Assembly (NCBI RefSeq): GCF_047159865.1
Contig: NZ_AP038804.1
Coordinates: 1,054,001 to 1,118,000, forward strand
Length of the DNA: 64,000 bases
Origin: JAIOSF01 sp047159865
GTDB taxonomy: Bacteria; Campylobacterota; Campylobacteria; Campylobacterales; Arcobacteraceae
Reading direction: 5' to 3'
Below, one piece after another: positions 1 to 8,236 of the stretch. The notes under the pieces are model-generated. The model searched no databases. It was given only the letters and a program-made list of their open reading frames with translations, and was not told where the DNA came from. Position numbers and translations under genes: made by a program. Each line of letters opens with the position of its first letter. Positions within the stretch are counted from its first letter, which is position 1.

Positions 1-533
1 TCAAAATCAACCATTGCATTTAAAAGTGCAATTTTTTTTGCTTTTAGTAACTCTTTTATTGTTATATCTAATTCTTTGATAATATTTCTATCCAAATAAC
101 GCAATCGTGTAGTACCAAGAAGTAAAGGTTTTTTTGGTGTATACCATTGGTCATCTAAATACACGGCTATATTTGCAATACTAGTATCAGTTACAAGACC
201 ATTTTTTACAATAATAATTTCATCCGCATTTTGTCTTTTTTCTACCAATTTATCAATTCTTTTTCTATCTAGATATTTTGAATTGTATTGTATATCATTA
301 TCACAAACTATTTGAAAAGTTTTAATCGATTTTTTAGAGTAGGGGGTATATGTTATATCAATAATTTCATCTTCATTATAGATAACTTTGCATCGTAATA
401 ATTCATCACTTATTGGATAGATATATTCTCTGAGATTAAAGTTTTTTCCAATTGTTTTGGCTATTCTTTTTTCATGGTATGGTAAATTTAATATCTCATT
501 ATCTTCACATTTTATAGTTTCAAAATAGTTCAT
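1..533 (-). CDS. pabC: Aminotransferase class IV, PabC-like (4-amino-4-deoxychorismate lyase), partial
   Basis: Pyridoxal-phosphate enzyme of fold type IV. Its best-supported role is removal of pyruvate from 4-amino-4-deoxychorismate to give p-aminobenzoate for folate. The frame starts at ATG 533 and is open for 177 codons to base 1, so the C-terminus lies outside the window. Visible are the class IV signature near residues 113-125 (LVTDTSIANIAVY), then PKKPLLLGTTR, and a candidate cofactor lysine near residue 86 (SKYLDRKRI). It follows pabB by 10 bp on the same strand. The whole class shares this signature, so the PabB neighbour is the main reason to prefer PabC over branched-chain or D-amino-acid aminotransferase. 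Confidence 0.75.
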   Translation of the reverse strand, partial: MNYFETIKCEDNEILNLPYHEKRIAKTIGKNFNLREYIYPISDELLRCKVIYNEDEIIDITYTPYSKKSIKTFQIVCDNDIQYNSKYLDRKRIDKLVEKRQNADEIIIVKNGLVTDTSIANIAVYLDDQWYTPKKPLLLGTTRLRYLDRNIIKELDITIKELLKAKKIALLNAMVDF

Positions 534-543
534 AAATCTCCTT

Positions 544-1527
544 TTATGGTATGTAAACTTTATCACACATCTCTTTATACTCTTTCTCTACACAACTATC
601 ACTTGTGATACCTCCACCACTTTTGTATAGATATTCATTGTTCTTATTTTTTTCAATGTATCTTATGATAACTGAACTATCCAATGTCTTTCCATCATAT
701 ACTCCAAAAACACCTGTAAAGTATCCTCTATCGTAGTTTTCTATATTTTCAAGTATCTCTACGGTTTTCTTTTTTGGAGTACCTGTAATACTTCCTGCGG
801 GTAATAAAGCATCAATAATATTTCCTATACTCTTTTCCCAATTATTTTCCAAGTTTCCTGATATTTTTGAACTTATTTGAATAAGCTCTTTTTCACCTGC
901 ATTGACATGATCACAATAACGAAAATTTTCAACCTTAACATTTTTGGAAATAATTGATAAATCATTTCTTAACAAATCAACAATCATTGTATGTTCGGCT
1001 AACTCTTTTTTATCTTTTAAAATTATTTGCTGAGCATTTGGTATGTTTGCATCAATTGTACCTTTCATAGGATAAGTGTATATTTTATTATTTTTAATTT
1101 CACAAAATCTCTCAGGAGAGAAACAAACAAATTTGTCTTTATACAAAAGTTTAAACTTTGCATTCGCAATAGAATATATTTCATTCAAGCTAAGATTTGT
1201 TTTTACTTTTGTTTCTGTTGTAAGGTTTGCTAGATAAGTATTTCCATTAAGAATTTCTTCTTTTAAAAGATCAAATTTTTTAGAATATTCTTTAAAGCTT
1301 ATATATTCTTTTTTTAATGGACTATTATGAATATGTAATTTTGGTTTATTTGAAATCTGGAATCGAATATTCTTTGGTAGTTTTGATAATGGAATAACTT
1401 CAAATTCAGTTTTCATATAATTTGTGATGAAAAAAAACGGTTCTTTTTTTTCACCATAAAAATTTAGATTTTCTATAAAATTCAAGTTGTGTTTATTTAC
1501 TGATTTAATATAAGTTTTTTTAAACAA
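544..1527 (-). CDS. pabB: Aminodeoxychorismate synthase component I
   Basis: Chorismate-binding enzyme that aminates chorismate to 4-amino-4-deoxychorismate, using ammonia from a PabA-type amidotransferase. The 327-residue protein has the chorismate-binding core of the TrpE/PabB family: YPMKGTI (152-158), EHTMIVDLLRNDL (178-190), PAGSITGTPKKK (243-254) and the C-terminal GGGIT glycine strand. The SITGTPK form favours PabB over anthranilate synthase, as does the shortened N-terminal region. The start at 1527 gives a 31-bp overlap with the end of pyrB, so translation is probably coupled. The next in-frame ATG would cut 37 residues. A pabA/trpG-like partner lies at 11185 on the other strand. Confidence 0.9.
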   Translation of the reverse strand: MFKKTYIKSVNKHNLNFIENLNFYGEKKEPFFFITNYMKTEFEVIPLSKLPKNIRFQISNKPKLHIHNSPLKKEYISFKEYSKKFDLLKEEILNGNTYLANLTTETKVKTNLSLNEIYSIANAKFKLLYKDKFVCFSPERFCEIKNNKIYTYPMKGTIDANIPNAQQIILKDKKELAEHTMIVDLLRNDLSIISKNVKVENFRYCDHVNAGEKELIQISSKISGNLENNWEKSIGNIIDALLPAGSITGTPKKKTVEILENIENYDRGYFTGVFGVYDGKTLDSSVIIRYIEKNKNNEYLYKSGGGITSDSCVEKEYKEMCDKVYIP

Positions 1528-2390
1528 GCCATTCTAATTGCAACACCATTAGTAACTTGTTCTAATACTTTTGAGCGAGAATCCAATAAAACTTCATCAC
1601 TTATATCAATATTTCTATTTACAGGACCAGGGTGTAAAACAATAAGATCTCTATTTTGAATGATATCTTTTGTTATACAATATTTTTTTGCATATTTTTT
1701 GGTACTTTTTTCTAATTCCTCTTGCGTTCTTGAAAAGTTATGTCTTTCATGCTGAACTCTTAAACTTAAAATTATATCTATATCATCTATAACTTTTTTG
1801 ATATTTTTAACGCTTTTATATTCTGAAACTACATTAAAAATTTTTGGACTTACTAAAATAGGGTTGATTCCAAATCTTGGTAGAAGTTCTAAATTTGATG
1901 AAGCAACTCTTGAATTTACTATATCACCTACAATCGCTACATTTTTTCCATCAACATCATAATTATAATGATCCATTATTGTGTATAAATCAAGTAATGC
2001 TTGAGTAGGGTGCGCATTTCTTCCGTCACCAGCATTTAAAATAGGGCATTTTATGAATTTAACTAAACTTGCAGGTAATCCACAATCACTATGTCTGATA
2101 ATTATAGCATCAGGTTTCATAGCATCTAAGTTTGCAATAGTATCCTCTACTGTTTCACCTTTTTTTGTTGAACTTGTTTGTACCTCTAAGTTTACAACTT
2201 CTGCCCCTAATCTTTTTGCAGCAATTTCAAAACTACTTCTTGTACGAGTTGAGTTTTCAAAAAATAGTGTAACTATGATTTTCCCTTGTAAAAGATTGTT
2301 TGATTTTAAATCTAAAAACATTTTTGCATCGTCAAAAAGTTTTAAAATTTCTTCATTTGAAAAGTCTGCTGTGGTTATAAGGTGTTTCAT
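1497..2390 (-). CDS. pyrB: Aspartate carbamoyltransferase catalytic subunit
   Basis: Condenses carbamoyl phosphate with aspartate to N-carbamoylaspartate, the committed step of pyrimidine synthesis. At 297 residues it has normal catalytic-chain length. Clear motifs are the carbamoyl-phosphate loop FFENSTRTRSSFE (STRTR at 47-51), GDGRNAHPTQALLDLYT (HPTQ at 127-130) and LHPGPVNRN near the C-terminus. No pyrI regulatory chain is adjacent. A TATAAT box at 2427-2432 on the minus strand sits in the 42-bp gap after rarA, so pyrB may have its own promoter besides read-through. Its end overlaps pabB by 31 bp. Confidence 0.96.
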   Translation of the reverse strand: MKHLITTADFSNEEILKLFDDAKMFLDLKSNNLLQGKIIVTLFFENSTRTRSSFEIAAKRLGAEVVNLEVQTSSTKKGETVEDTIANLDAMKPDAIIIRHSDCGLPASLVKFIKCPILNAGDGRNAHPTQALLDLYTIMDHYNYDVDGKNVAIVGDIVNSRVASSNLELLPRFGINPILVSPKIFNVVSEYKSVKNIKKVIDDIDIILSLRVQHERHNFSRTQEELEKSTKKYAKKYCITKDIIQNRDLIVLHPGPVNRNIDISDEVLLDSRSKVLEQVTNGVAIRMACLKKLILNQ

Positions 2391-2426
2391 TTTTTCTCCT
2401 AGAGGTTTTGTTATTTTAATTTTGTG

Positions 2427-2432
2427 ATTATA
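2427..2432 (-). promoter_or_regulatory. Probable -10 box for pyrB
   Basis: TATAAT on the minus strand in the short rarA-pyrB gap, 37 bp before the pyrB ATG. The surrounding sequence is A/T rich, as in sigma-70 promoters of this phylum, which lack a conserved -35. Confidence 0.55.
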
Positions 2433-3614
2433 TCATATCTTAATTTTAGATATCCAATCAGATAGCGTTTTTTCATAAGCAATTTGTTTACTTTCATAAA
2501 AAGTTATATTTTTTTCTAAATATTGTTGTTTAACATATCCTCCAAAATCATGAGGATATTTATATCCAATGTGTGCATCTTTAAGATGTAGTGGTATATC
2601 TAAAACCTCTTCATTTTCAACATAAAATAAAGCACTATTAATAGCACTATAAGCACTATTTGATTTTGGACAAGAAGCTAGATAAATTACGCATTGCCCT
2701 AAAATTATTCTTGATTCAGGAAATCCAATTTTATTGCAACTTTGCATTGTACTATTTGCTAGGTTTAATGCATGAGGATTTGCATTTCCTATATCTTCAC
2801 TAGCAAATATAACAAGTCTTCTTGATATAAAGTCAACACTCTCACCTCCATCAATCAAACGAGCAAGATAATATAAAGCAGCATCAACATCACTACCTCT
2901 TAGTGATTTTATCATAGCACTTGTTATATCATAGTGACTTTGAGAAGAACTTACACCATCTCCCATACTACTCATTCGTAATTCTTTTAAAATATGTAGT
3001 GTTATATGTTTTTCAATTTTTGATGAAAAATCAAGTAAATTTAATAAGGCTCTTCCATCTCCACTACTACTTACAATAAGATAATCTATAGCTTCTTTAT
3101 CTATAGTTATATCAAGTATTTTCATTGCTTTATTTAATAATATCTCAAGTTCTAAAGAGGTTAAAGTTTGAAATTCATAAATAAAACTTCTTGATCGTAT
3201 ACCATTTGTAAGTGAGAAAAATGGATTTTCTGTACTAGCACCTATGATAATTGCTTCATAATTTTCCATAATAGGAAGTAAAACTTCTTGTTGTGTTTTG
3301 GTAAGTCGATGCACTTCATCGATAAAAATGAGAGGTTTTATTAGCGCGCCATCATATCTTTTAAATATCTCTCGTAACTGTTCTATTTTTAGACTTGTTG
3401 CATTCATATTGTAAAAATCGTATCCGCTAGTTTTAGATATAATTTTTGCTAAAGTAGTTTTACCAGTTCCTGGAGGACCATAAAAAAATAGATGTGGTAT
3501 CTCTTTTTTTATGATAAGTTTGTGAAGTGCTTTGTTGGGTGCTATTATGTGAGATTGACCTATAAACTCTTCAAGAGTTTGAGGTCGTAAAATATTTGCT
3601 AGATTAGTACTCAT
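2433..3614 (-). CDS. rarA: Replication-associated recombination protein RarA (MgsA) AAA ATPase
   Basis: Clamp-loader-like AAA+ ATPase that acts at stalled replication forks. The 393-residue protein has the short N-terminal segment typical of RarA, Walker A GPPGTGKT (46-53), Walker B FIDEVHRL (98-104) and the sensor region STENPFFSLTN. The C-terminal half carries the RarA tetramerisation region (SDVDAALYYLARLIDGGE, then RRLVIFASEDIGNANP), which separates it from DnaX and RuvB. Its start overlaps the end of rluB by 11 bp, so the two are co-transcribed and probably coupled. Confidence 0.95.
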   Translation of the reverse strand: MSTNLANILRPQTLEEFIGQSHIIAPNKALHKLIIKKEIPHLFFYGPPGTGKTTLAKIISKTSGYDFYNMNATSLKIEQLREIFKRYDGALIKPLIFIDEVHRLTKTQQEVLLPIMENYEAIIIGASTENPFFSLTNGIRSRSFIYEFQTLTSLELEILLNKAMKILDITIDKEAIDYLIVSSSGDGRALLNLLDFSSKIEKHITLHILKELRMSSMGDGVSSSQSHYDITSAMIKSLRGSDVDAALYYLARLIDGGESVDFISRRLVIFASEDIGNANPHALNLANSTMQSCNKIGFPESRIILGQCVIYLASCPKSNSAYSAINSALFYVENEEVLDIPLHLKDAHIGYKYPHDFGGYVKQQYLEKNITFYESKQIAYEKTLSDWISKIKI

Positions 3615-4452
3615 CGTCGTATAAATCTTGGTTATCTTTCTTTCTATTAAGTTTATTTTGTTGTTTCATAAATTCTCTTAAGTTATCGTACTCATCTCTT
3701 TCTAGGTATCTTACTTTTCCTGATGGAAGATTATTTAAGTTGATACCGCCAAAACTTACCCTTTTAAGATCAACAACTTTTGCTCCAAAGTGTGCAAAAA
3801 ATCTTCTAAGCTCTCTATTTTTACCCTCAGAGATAGCAACTTTTAGTTTAGAGTATTTTGGTGTACTTGTTTGTATTTGGTATCCTAAAAATGGTTTAAA
3901 TTCCATATTTATTGTTTTTGTATTATCCCAAGCACCAGCAGTTGCATCATCAAGTGTGATACCATTATCCATAGCACTTATCATAGCTTTACTTACTTCA
4001 CCTTCGATTTTAATTTTATATACTCTTTCCAGGTCTGAAGTCATAATTGCTGTTGCAATTTTTGGATCATCTGTTAATAAAAGCATCCCTTCACTAGCGT
4101 AATCTAGTCTTCCTACAGGGATAAAATGACTAAACTTTTTACCAATTGTATCATAAATGATTTTTCGTCCTTGTGGATCATTTTTCGAAACAATTTCACC
4201 TTTTAATTTATTGTAAACTATAACTGTAGATGGTCGTGAAAAGTCAACCTTGACTGTTCTTCCATTTACTTTTACTATTGTTTTAAAACCTACTTTAGTA
4301 GATAAATCACCGATTACTTTACCATCGATTGATACTTTACCAGCTTTGATTAATTCATCTGCTTCTCTTCTACTAAATCTACTATTGTGTGAGATAAACT
4401 TATTTAGTCTAGTTTTACCTTCATCTTCATTTCTATTGTCATTATTTCCCAT
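3604..4452 (-). CDS. rluB: 23S rRNA pseudouridine synthase, RluB/RsuA family
   Basis: Isomerises a specific uridine in rRNA to pseudouridine, by family probably U2605 of 23S rRNA. The 282-residue protein starts with an S4 RNA-binding domain (about 15-62, LNKFISHNSRFSRREADELI). The catalytic domain contains GRLDYASEGMLLLTDD with catalytic Asp at about 117, and NRELRRFFAHFG further on. The lysine-rich C-terminus is typical of RluB. It is first in the operon rluB-rarA-pyrB-pabB-pabC, with a TATAAT box at 4480-4485. RluB, RsuA and RluE specificity cannot be separated with certainty here. Confidence 0.88.
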   Translation of the reverse strand: MGNNDNRNEDEGKTRLNKFISHNSRFSRREADELIKAGKVSIDGKVIGDLSTKVGFKTIVKVNGRTVKVDFSRPSTVIVYNKLKGEIVSKNDPQGRKIIYDTIGKKFSHFIPVGRLDYASEGMLLLTDDPKIATAIMTSDLERVYKIKIEGEVSKAMISAMDNGITLDDATAGAWDNTKTINMEFKPFLGYQIQTSTPKYSKLKVAISEGKNRELRRFFAHFGAKVVDLKRVSFGGINLNNLPSGKVRYLERDEYDNLREFMKQQNKLNRKKDNQDLYDDEY

Positions 4453-4479
4453 GATTATTCCTTTTGTTTTGATAGTGGT

Positions 4480-4485
4480 ATTATA
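4480..4485 (-). promoter_or_regulatory. Probable -10 box for the rluB operon
   Basis: TATAAT on the minus strand, 27 bp before the rluB ATG and downstream of the rnj terminator, which makes rluB the first gene of a new transcript. Confidence 0.6.
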
Positions 4486-4521
4486 GCTAAATTTATTGAC
4501 TATTGTTTCTTTTTTGCATTA

Positions 4522-4556
4522 AAAAAGGGGAAGTGAATTTATCACTTCCCCTTTTT
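4522..4556 (-). terminator. Rho-independent terminator after rnj
   Basis: A perfect 15-bp inverted repeat, AAAAAGGGGAAGTGA and its complement, with a 5-nt ATTTA loop. The G/C part is flanked by A and T runs, so the minus-strand transcript ends in a U-tract. It lies 37 bp after the rnj stop and isolates the ksgA-rnj transcript from rluB. Confidence 0.9.
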
Positions 4557-4559
4557 ATT

Positions 4560-4575
4560 TGTTCCATGTGGAACA
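4560..4575. promoter_or_regulatory. Candidate parS (ParB-binding) site 1
   Basis: The 16-mer TGTTCCATGTGGAACA is a palindrome except for its central 2 bp; read on the minus strand it is TGTTCCACATGGAACA. The identical 16-mer occurs at 7376 and 8767. It differs by one central base from the Pseudomonas-type parS core GTTCCACGTGGAAC. This copy is intergenic, 18 bp after the rnj stop and next to the terminator. Confidence 0.65.
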
Positions 4576-4592
4576 TTTTATACAATATATAA

Positions 4593-6533
4593 TTATTGAA
4601 CAAAAATTGTAGGTACAATCATTGGGTATTTTCTATATTTTCTTATACAATGTTTTCTAACAACTTTTCTTAGTTCTTCTTCAACTGCTCTTGTATTTTG
4701 TAAAATACCTGGTTTAATATGTTCTAAGAAGTTTGCTAAGATATCTTCAATCTCTTTAGCAAAGTGTTTTTCTTGTTTTGAATCAACCATACCAAAAGAG
4801 CTTACTCGTGATGGACCTACTACTTTTCTTTCATCTTCTGAAATTTGTGCAACAATCATAATTACACCTTCATTAGCCATAGTTTGTCTATCAATAACAA
4901 CATCATCACCAATTTTTCTATTTCTTTGGTTATCGATATAAGTTTTACCTGTTTTTACTGTTTTAACTTTTTTAAGGAATTTTGGTGCAATCTCTACTTG
5001 CTCTCCATCACTTAAAATGTAAGTATTTCTCTCTAAAACACCACAGTCAATACCTGTTTGGATATGTCTTACAACATGGTTGTATTCACCATGAATAGGT
5101 AAGAAAAATTTAGGTTTACAAAGTCTTAACATAAGTTTTTGTTCTTCTTGACCAGCATGCCCAGATACATGAATATCTGCATAGTTCTGGTATGCAACAG
5201 AAGCACCTGCTTTTTGAATTTGATTGATGATTTCAGATACACTTCCCTCATTTCCAGGGATTGCTTTAGCTGACAATACTACAGTATCTTCTGGCTTGAT
5301 TTTAATATGTCTATGTTCATGAATAGACATTCTAAATAGTGCTGACATTGGTTCACCTTGAGAACCAGTTGTTACTATTAAAACTTCTTTATCTAAGTGT
5401 TTATTTACTTCATGTGCATCTATAAAGTGTTCTTTTCCAAATTTTAAATATCCTAAAGTTAATGCGATATCTAAGTTTTTCTCCATACTTCTACCAATAA
5501 CACAGATTTTTCTTCCATGGTCAATACCAGTTTGAATTGCTTGTGCAACTCTATGTAAATTTGAAGAGAATGTTGACATCAAAATTCTACCTTTTGCTTT
5601 TGAAAATATTCGTTCAAAAGTAGGTCCAACAGTTTTTTCTGTTTTCGTAAAACCTGGAGAGTGAGAATTTGTACTATCACTTAAAAGTGCTAATACACCT
5701 TTTTCACCATAGTAAGCAAGTCTGTGTAAATCTGCAGGATATCCATCAACAGGTGTATGGTCTATTTTAAAATCTCCTGTATGAATGATTGTTCCAGCTT
5801 CAGTTGTAATAGCTAAAGATGAACTATCAATAATAGAGTGAGTCATATGCATCCACTCTACTTCAAAATCACCTATTTTAATCGGTTTTCTTTTTTGAAC
5901 AGCTCTGAAGTAACTTCTATGTTGTTTCATTTTATGTTCATCAAATTTAGAACCAATAGATTCTAAAGGTAAAGATGTACCATAAATTGGAACTTGTAGT
6001 TCTTTAAAAATATATGGCATAGCACCAATATGATCTTCATGTGAATGTGTAATACAAATAGCAGAAATCTTGCTTCTAATTTGTCTCACATAAGTAAAAT
6101 CAGGAATCAAAATGTCAACACCATGCATAGAATCATCTGGAAAAGACATCCCTACATCAATAATAATTGCAGAAGTATCAGTTTCAATAACCATCATATT
6201 TCCACCAATTTCACCTAGTCCACCAAGCGGAGTAACTTTAATACTTGCTTCTGATTTTAGGTTCAATTTATTGTGTGGATTTAATCTTTCTTTTTGAATT
6301 CTTTCATTTGTTTCAAATGCTTTTTTTAAATCATTTGTCCAGCCATTACCACTTACAGGTGGTTTTCTCTTTTGTGGAGCTGTTTTACCTTTTTGATTTG
6401 TATTTGAAGATGAGTTTGCACTCTCTTGTTTTTTTGCTGTTTGAGGTTCAGCTTTATTTGTTGCTGCAGCATCCAGTTTTGTTTGTATTGTTTCTGCTTG
6501 CGGATTAGCAGGTTGCGTTTTGTTCTCTTCCAT
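4593..6533 (-). CDS. rnj: Ribonuclease J
   Basis: Metallo-beta-lactamase/beta-CASP ribonuclease with 5'-3' exonuclease and endonuclease activity, central to mRNA decay and rRNA maturation in this phylum. The 646-residue protein has a roughly 90-residue low-complexity N-terminal extension rich in Gln, Thr and Asn, as in Helicobacter RNase J. Metal ligands are HSHEDH (163-168) and the later HTGDFKID and HVSGHAGQEE motifs. The beta-CASP part includes STFSSNLHR and TTGSQGEP. A C-terminal oligomerisation domain follows. It starts inside the end of ksgA with a 29-bp overlap, so the pair is coupled. In H. pylori RNase J pairs with the helicase RhpA; a DEAD-box gene lies at 14847. Confidence 0.96.
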   Translation of the reverse strand: MEENKTQPANPQAETIQTKLDAAATNKAEPQTAKKQESANSSSNTNQKGKTAPQKRKPPVSGNGWTNDLKKAFETNERIQKERLNPHNKLNLKSEASIKVTPLGGLGEIGGNMMVIETDTSAIIIDVGMSFPDDSMHGVDILIPDFTYVRQIRSKISAICITHSHEDHIGAMPYIFKELQVPIYGTSLPLESIGSKFDEHKMKQHRSYFRAVQKRKPIKIGDFEVEWMHMTHSIIDSSSLAITTEAGTIIHTGDFKIDHTPVDGYPADLHRLAYYGEKGVLALLSDSTNSHSPGFTKTEKTVGPTFERIFSKAKGRILMSTFSSNLHRVAQAIQTGIDHGRKICVIGRSMEKNLDIALTLGYLKFGKEHFIDAHEVNKHLDKEVLIVTTGSQGEPMSALFRMSIHEHRHIKIKPEDTVVLSAKAIPGNEGSVSEIINQIQKAGASVAYQNYADIHVSGHAGQEEQKLMLRLCKPKFFLPIHGEYNHVVRHIQTGIDCGVLERNTYILSDGEQVEIAPKFLKKVKTVKTGKTYIDNQRNRKIGDDVVIDRQTMANEGVIMIVAQISEDERKVVGPSRVSSFGMVDSKQEKHFAKEIEDILANFLEHIKPGILQNTRAVEEELRKVVRKHCIRKYRKYPMIVPTIFVQ

Positions 6534-7317
6534 TATTTGTTACCTTTGTATAAATATGGCTATACAAAGAAGCATCAACTTCATGAGGTCTTGCAGTTTC
6601 TGGTATATTTAATTCTTCAAATATATCAATTAAAAGTTTCTTATTATGAAACGCAGATAAATTTTTTATTAATTTTTTTCGTGGTTGCACAAAACAACCC
6701 TTTAGAAATTTTTTAAATCCTACACTTACTGATTTGTCTAGATCTTTTTTGATATAGATTACAGCAGAATCCACCTTTGGCGGAGGATTAAAACTTTCAG
6801 GAGGAACAACTATTAAAGTTTTTGCCTCTTTTGAAACTAATTGTGTTATAACACCAAGTGAAGAATATTCTTTATCTCCACAAGATGCAGTAAATTTATC
6901 TGCAACTTCTTTTTGAACCATAACGATGATGTGCTCACATTTTACATCATCAAATGCATTCAAAATAATATTTGTTGCTATATAATAAGGCAAGTTGGCA
7001 ATCATGTCATACTTGCTATTATAAAGTGAATTATTTTTATTCCATTGCTCTAAAACATCACCTAAAATGATATTTAGTTTTTTAGATTCTAATTCACTTT
7101 GAAACTCTTTTTGCAAAATAGAGTATAAATCTCTATCCACCTCGTAGGCTGTTACATCTTTGCACTTGACAAGTTTCTTTGTCAAATCACCTAAGCCAGG
7201 CCCAATTTCCACAAGGTGGTTGTCATTATGGGGCATCGATTGGATGATTTCAATTAATACAGAATCGTCTTTTAAGAAATTTTGTCCAAATCTCTTTTTT
7301 GCTTTTACATTTATCAT
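6505..7317 (-). CDS. rsmA: 16S rRNA dimethyladenosine transferase KsgA/RsmA
   Basis: Dimethylates the two adjacent adenines in the 3' hairpin of 16S rRNA (A1518 and A1519 in E. coli numbering), a late check in 30S assembly. The 270-residue protein begins KAKKRFGQNFL, then the SAM motif VEIGPGLGDLT (36-46), the acidic motif II AYEVDRD, and the catalytic NLPYYI motif (108-113). The C-terminal domain contains FVQPRKKL. It is first of a two-gene unit with rnj (29-bp overlap) and is divergent from hisF across a 156-bp region that holds a candidate parS site. Confidence 0.96.
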   Translation of the reverse strand: MINVKAKKRFGQNFLKDDSVLIEIIQSMPHNDNHLVEIGPGLGDLTKKLVKCKDVTAYEVDRDLYSILQKEFQSELESKKLNIILGDVLEQWNKNNSLYNSKYDMIANLPYYIATNIILNAFDDVKCEHIIVMVQKEVADKFTASCGDKEYSSLGVITQLVSKEAKTLIVVPPESFNPPPKVDSAVIYIKKDLDKSVSVGFKKFLKGCFVQPRKKLIKNLSAFHNKKLLIDIFEELNIPETARPHEVDASLYSHIYTKVTNNGREQNATC

Positions 7318-7375
7318 ATTAAATTCGAGTGTATCGTAAAAATGCTTATAGTAATATTAGTATTTTAATTAATTA

Positions 7376-7391
7376 TGTTCCACATGGAACA
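7376..7391. promoter_or_regulatory. Candidate parS (ParB-binding) site 2
   Basis: Exact copy of the 16-mer TGTTCCACATGGAACA, on the plus strand in the divergent ksgA-hisF intergenic region. It is 2816 bp from site 1 and 1391 bp from site 3. It lies 48 bp upstream of the hisF -10 box, so a bound ParB could also influence that promoter. Confidence 0.65.
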
Positions 7392-7438
7392 AATTGAGTC
7401 TATTTTGTTACTATTGCGTATGTTTATAATCGATTGGC

Positions 7439-7444
7439 TATAAT
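7439..7444 (+). promoter_or_regulatory. Probable -10 box for hisF
   Basis: TATAAT within GGCTATAATAAG, 29 bp before the hisF ATG, in the divergent gap with ksgA. Confidence 0.6.
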
Positions 7445-7473
7445 AAGAATATATATAATAATAGGAAAATGAA

Positions 7474-8235
7474 ATGAGTTTTTTTGCAAAAAGAATTATA
7501 CCTTGTTTGGATGTTGACAATGGACGAGTGGTAAAAGGTGTTAATTTTGTTGGTTTACGAGATGCAGGTGATCCTGTAGAAGTTGCGAAACGATATAACA
7601 TTGAGGGTGCTGATGAGATTACATTTTTAGATATTGGTGCTTCTCATGAAGGAAGAGATACTATAGTTGATGTTGTAAAAAAAGTTGCACAAGAGGTTTT
7701 TATACCACTTACTGTTGGAGGAGGTATACGAAAACTTGATGATATTTACAATCTATTAAATGTAGGTTGTGATAAAGTAAGTATCAATTCAAGTGCTGTT
7801 ACAAATCCAGATTTTATTAATCAAGCTGCTAAAAGATTTGGTAGACAATGTATTGTTGTTGCTATTGATGTAAAAAGAGTTTCTGATGGTTCTTATCATG
7901 TTTTTGTAAAAGGTGGTAGAGAAGATACAGGTCTTGATGCATTAGCTTGGGCAAAAGAAGTGTATGACAGAGGAGCGGGAGAGATACTTTTAACATCAAT
8001 GGATGCAGATGGTATGAAAACAGGTTTTGAAACGAATATCACTGGACAAATTTCAAAACTTGTAGATATTCCCGTTATTGCTTCAGGTGGTGCTGGTTCA
8101 ATGGAACATATAAAAGATGCTTTTTTATGTGGAGCAGAAGCTGCACTAGCTGCTTCTATTTTTCACTTTAAAGAGATTGATATTATGGATCTCAAAAGAT
8201 ATTTAGCAAAAAATAACATTCCGGTAAGATTATAA
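7474..8235 (+). CDS. hisF: Imidazole glycerol phosphate synthase subunit HisF
   Basis: Cyclase half of IGP synthase. With ammonia from HisH it converts PRFAR to imidazole glycerol phosphate and AICAR, linking histidine and purine synthesis. The 253-residue beta/alpha barrel has the expected N-terminus AKRIIPCLDVDNGRVVKG with the catalytic Asp at about 13, the second catalytic Asp in VVAIDVKR, and both phosphate-binding loops (VGGGIR, and ASGGAGS near the C-terminus). No other his gene is adjacent; hisG is at 43177. The next gene starts 1 bp after the stop, so it heads a multigene transcript. Confidence 0.97.
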   Translation: MSFFAKRIIPCLDVDNGRVVKGVNFVGLRDAGDPVEVAKRYNIEGADEITFLDIGASHEGRDTIVDVVKKVAQEVFIPLTVGGGIRKLDDIYNLLNVGCDKVSINSSAVTNPDFINQAAKRFGRQCIVVAIDVKRVSDGSYHVFVKGGREDTGLDALAWAKEVYDRGAGEILLTSMDADGMKTGFETNITGQISKLVDIPVIASGGAGSMEHIKDAFLCGAEAALAASIFHFKEIDIMDLKRYLAKNNIPVRL

Positions 8236-8236
8236 G

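Noticed and set aside
1027..1233. Plus-strand ORFs opposite pabB and many similar short frames elsewhere
   Set aside because: They lie opposite or in another frame of well-supported genes, have low-complexity products rich in Phe, Ile and Ser, and lack ribosome-binding sites.
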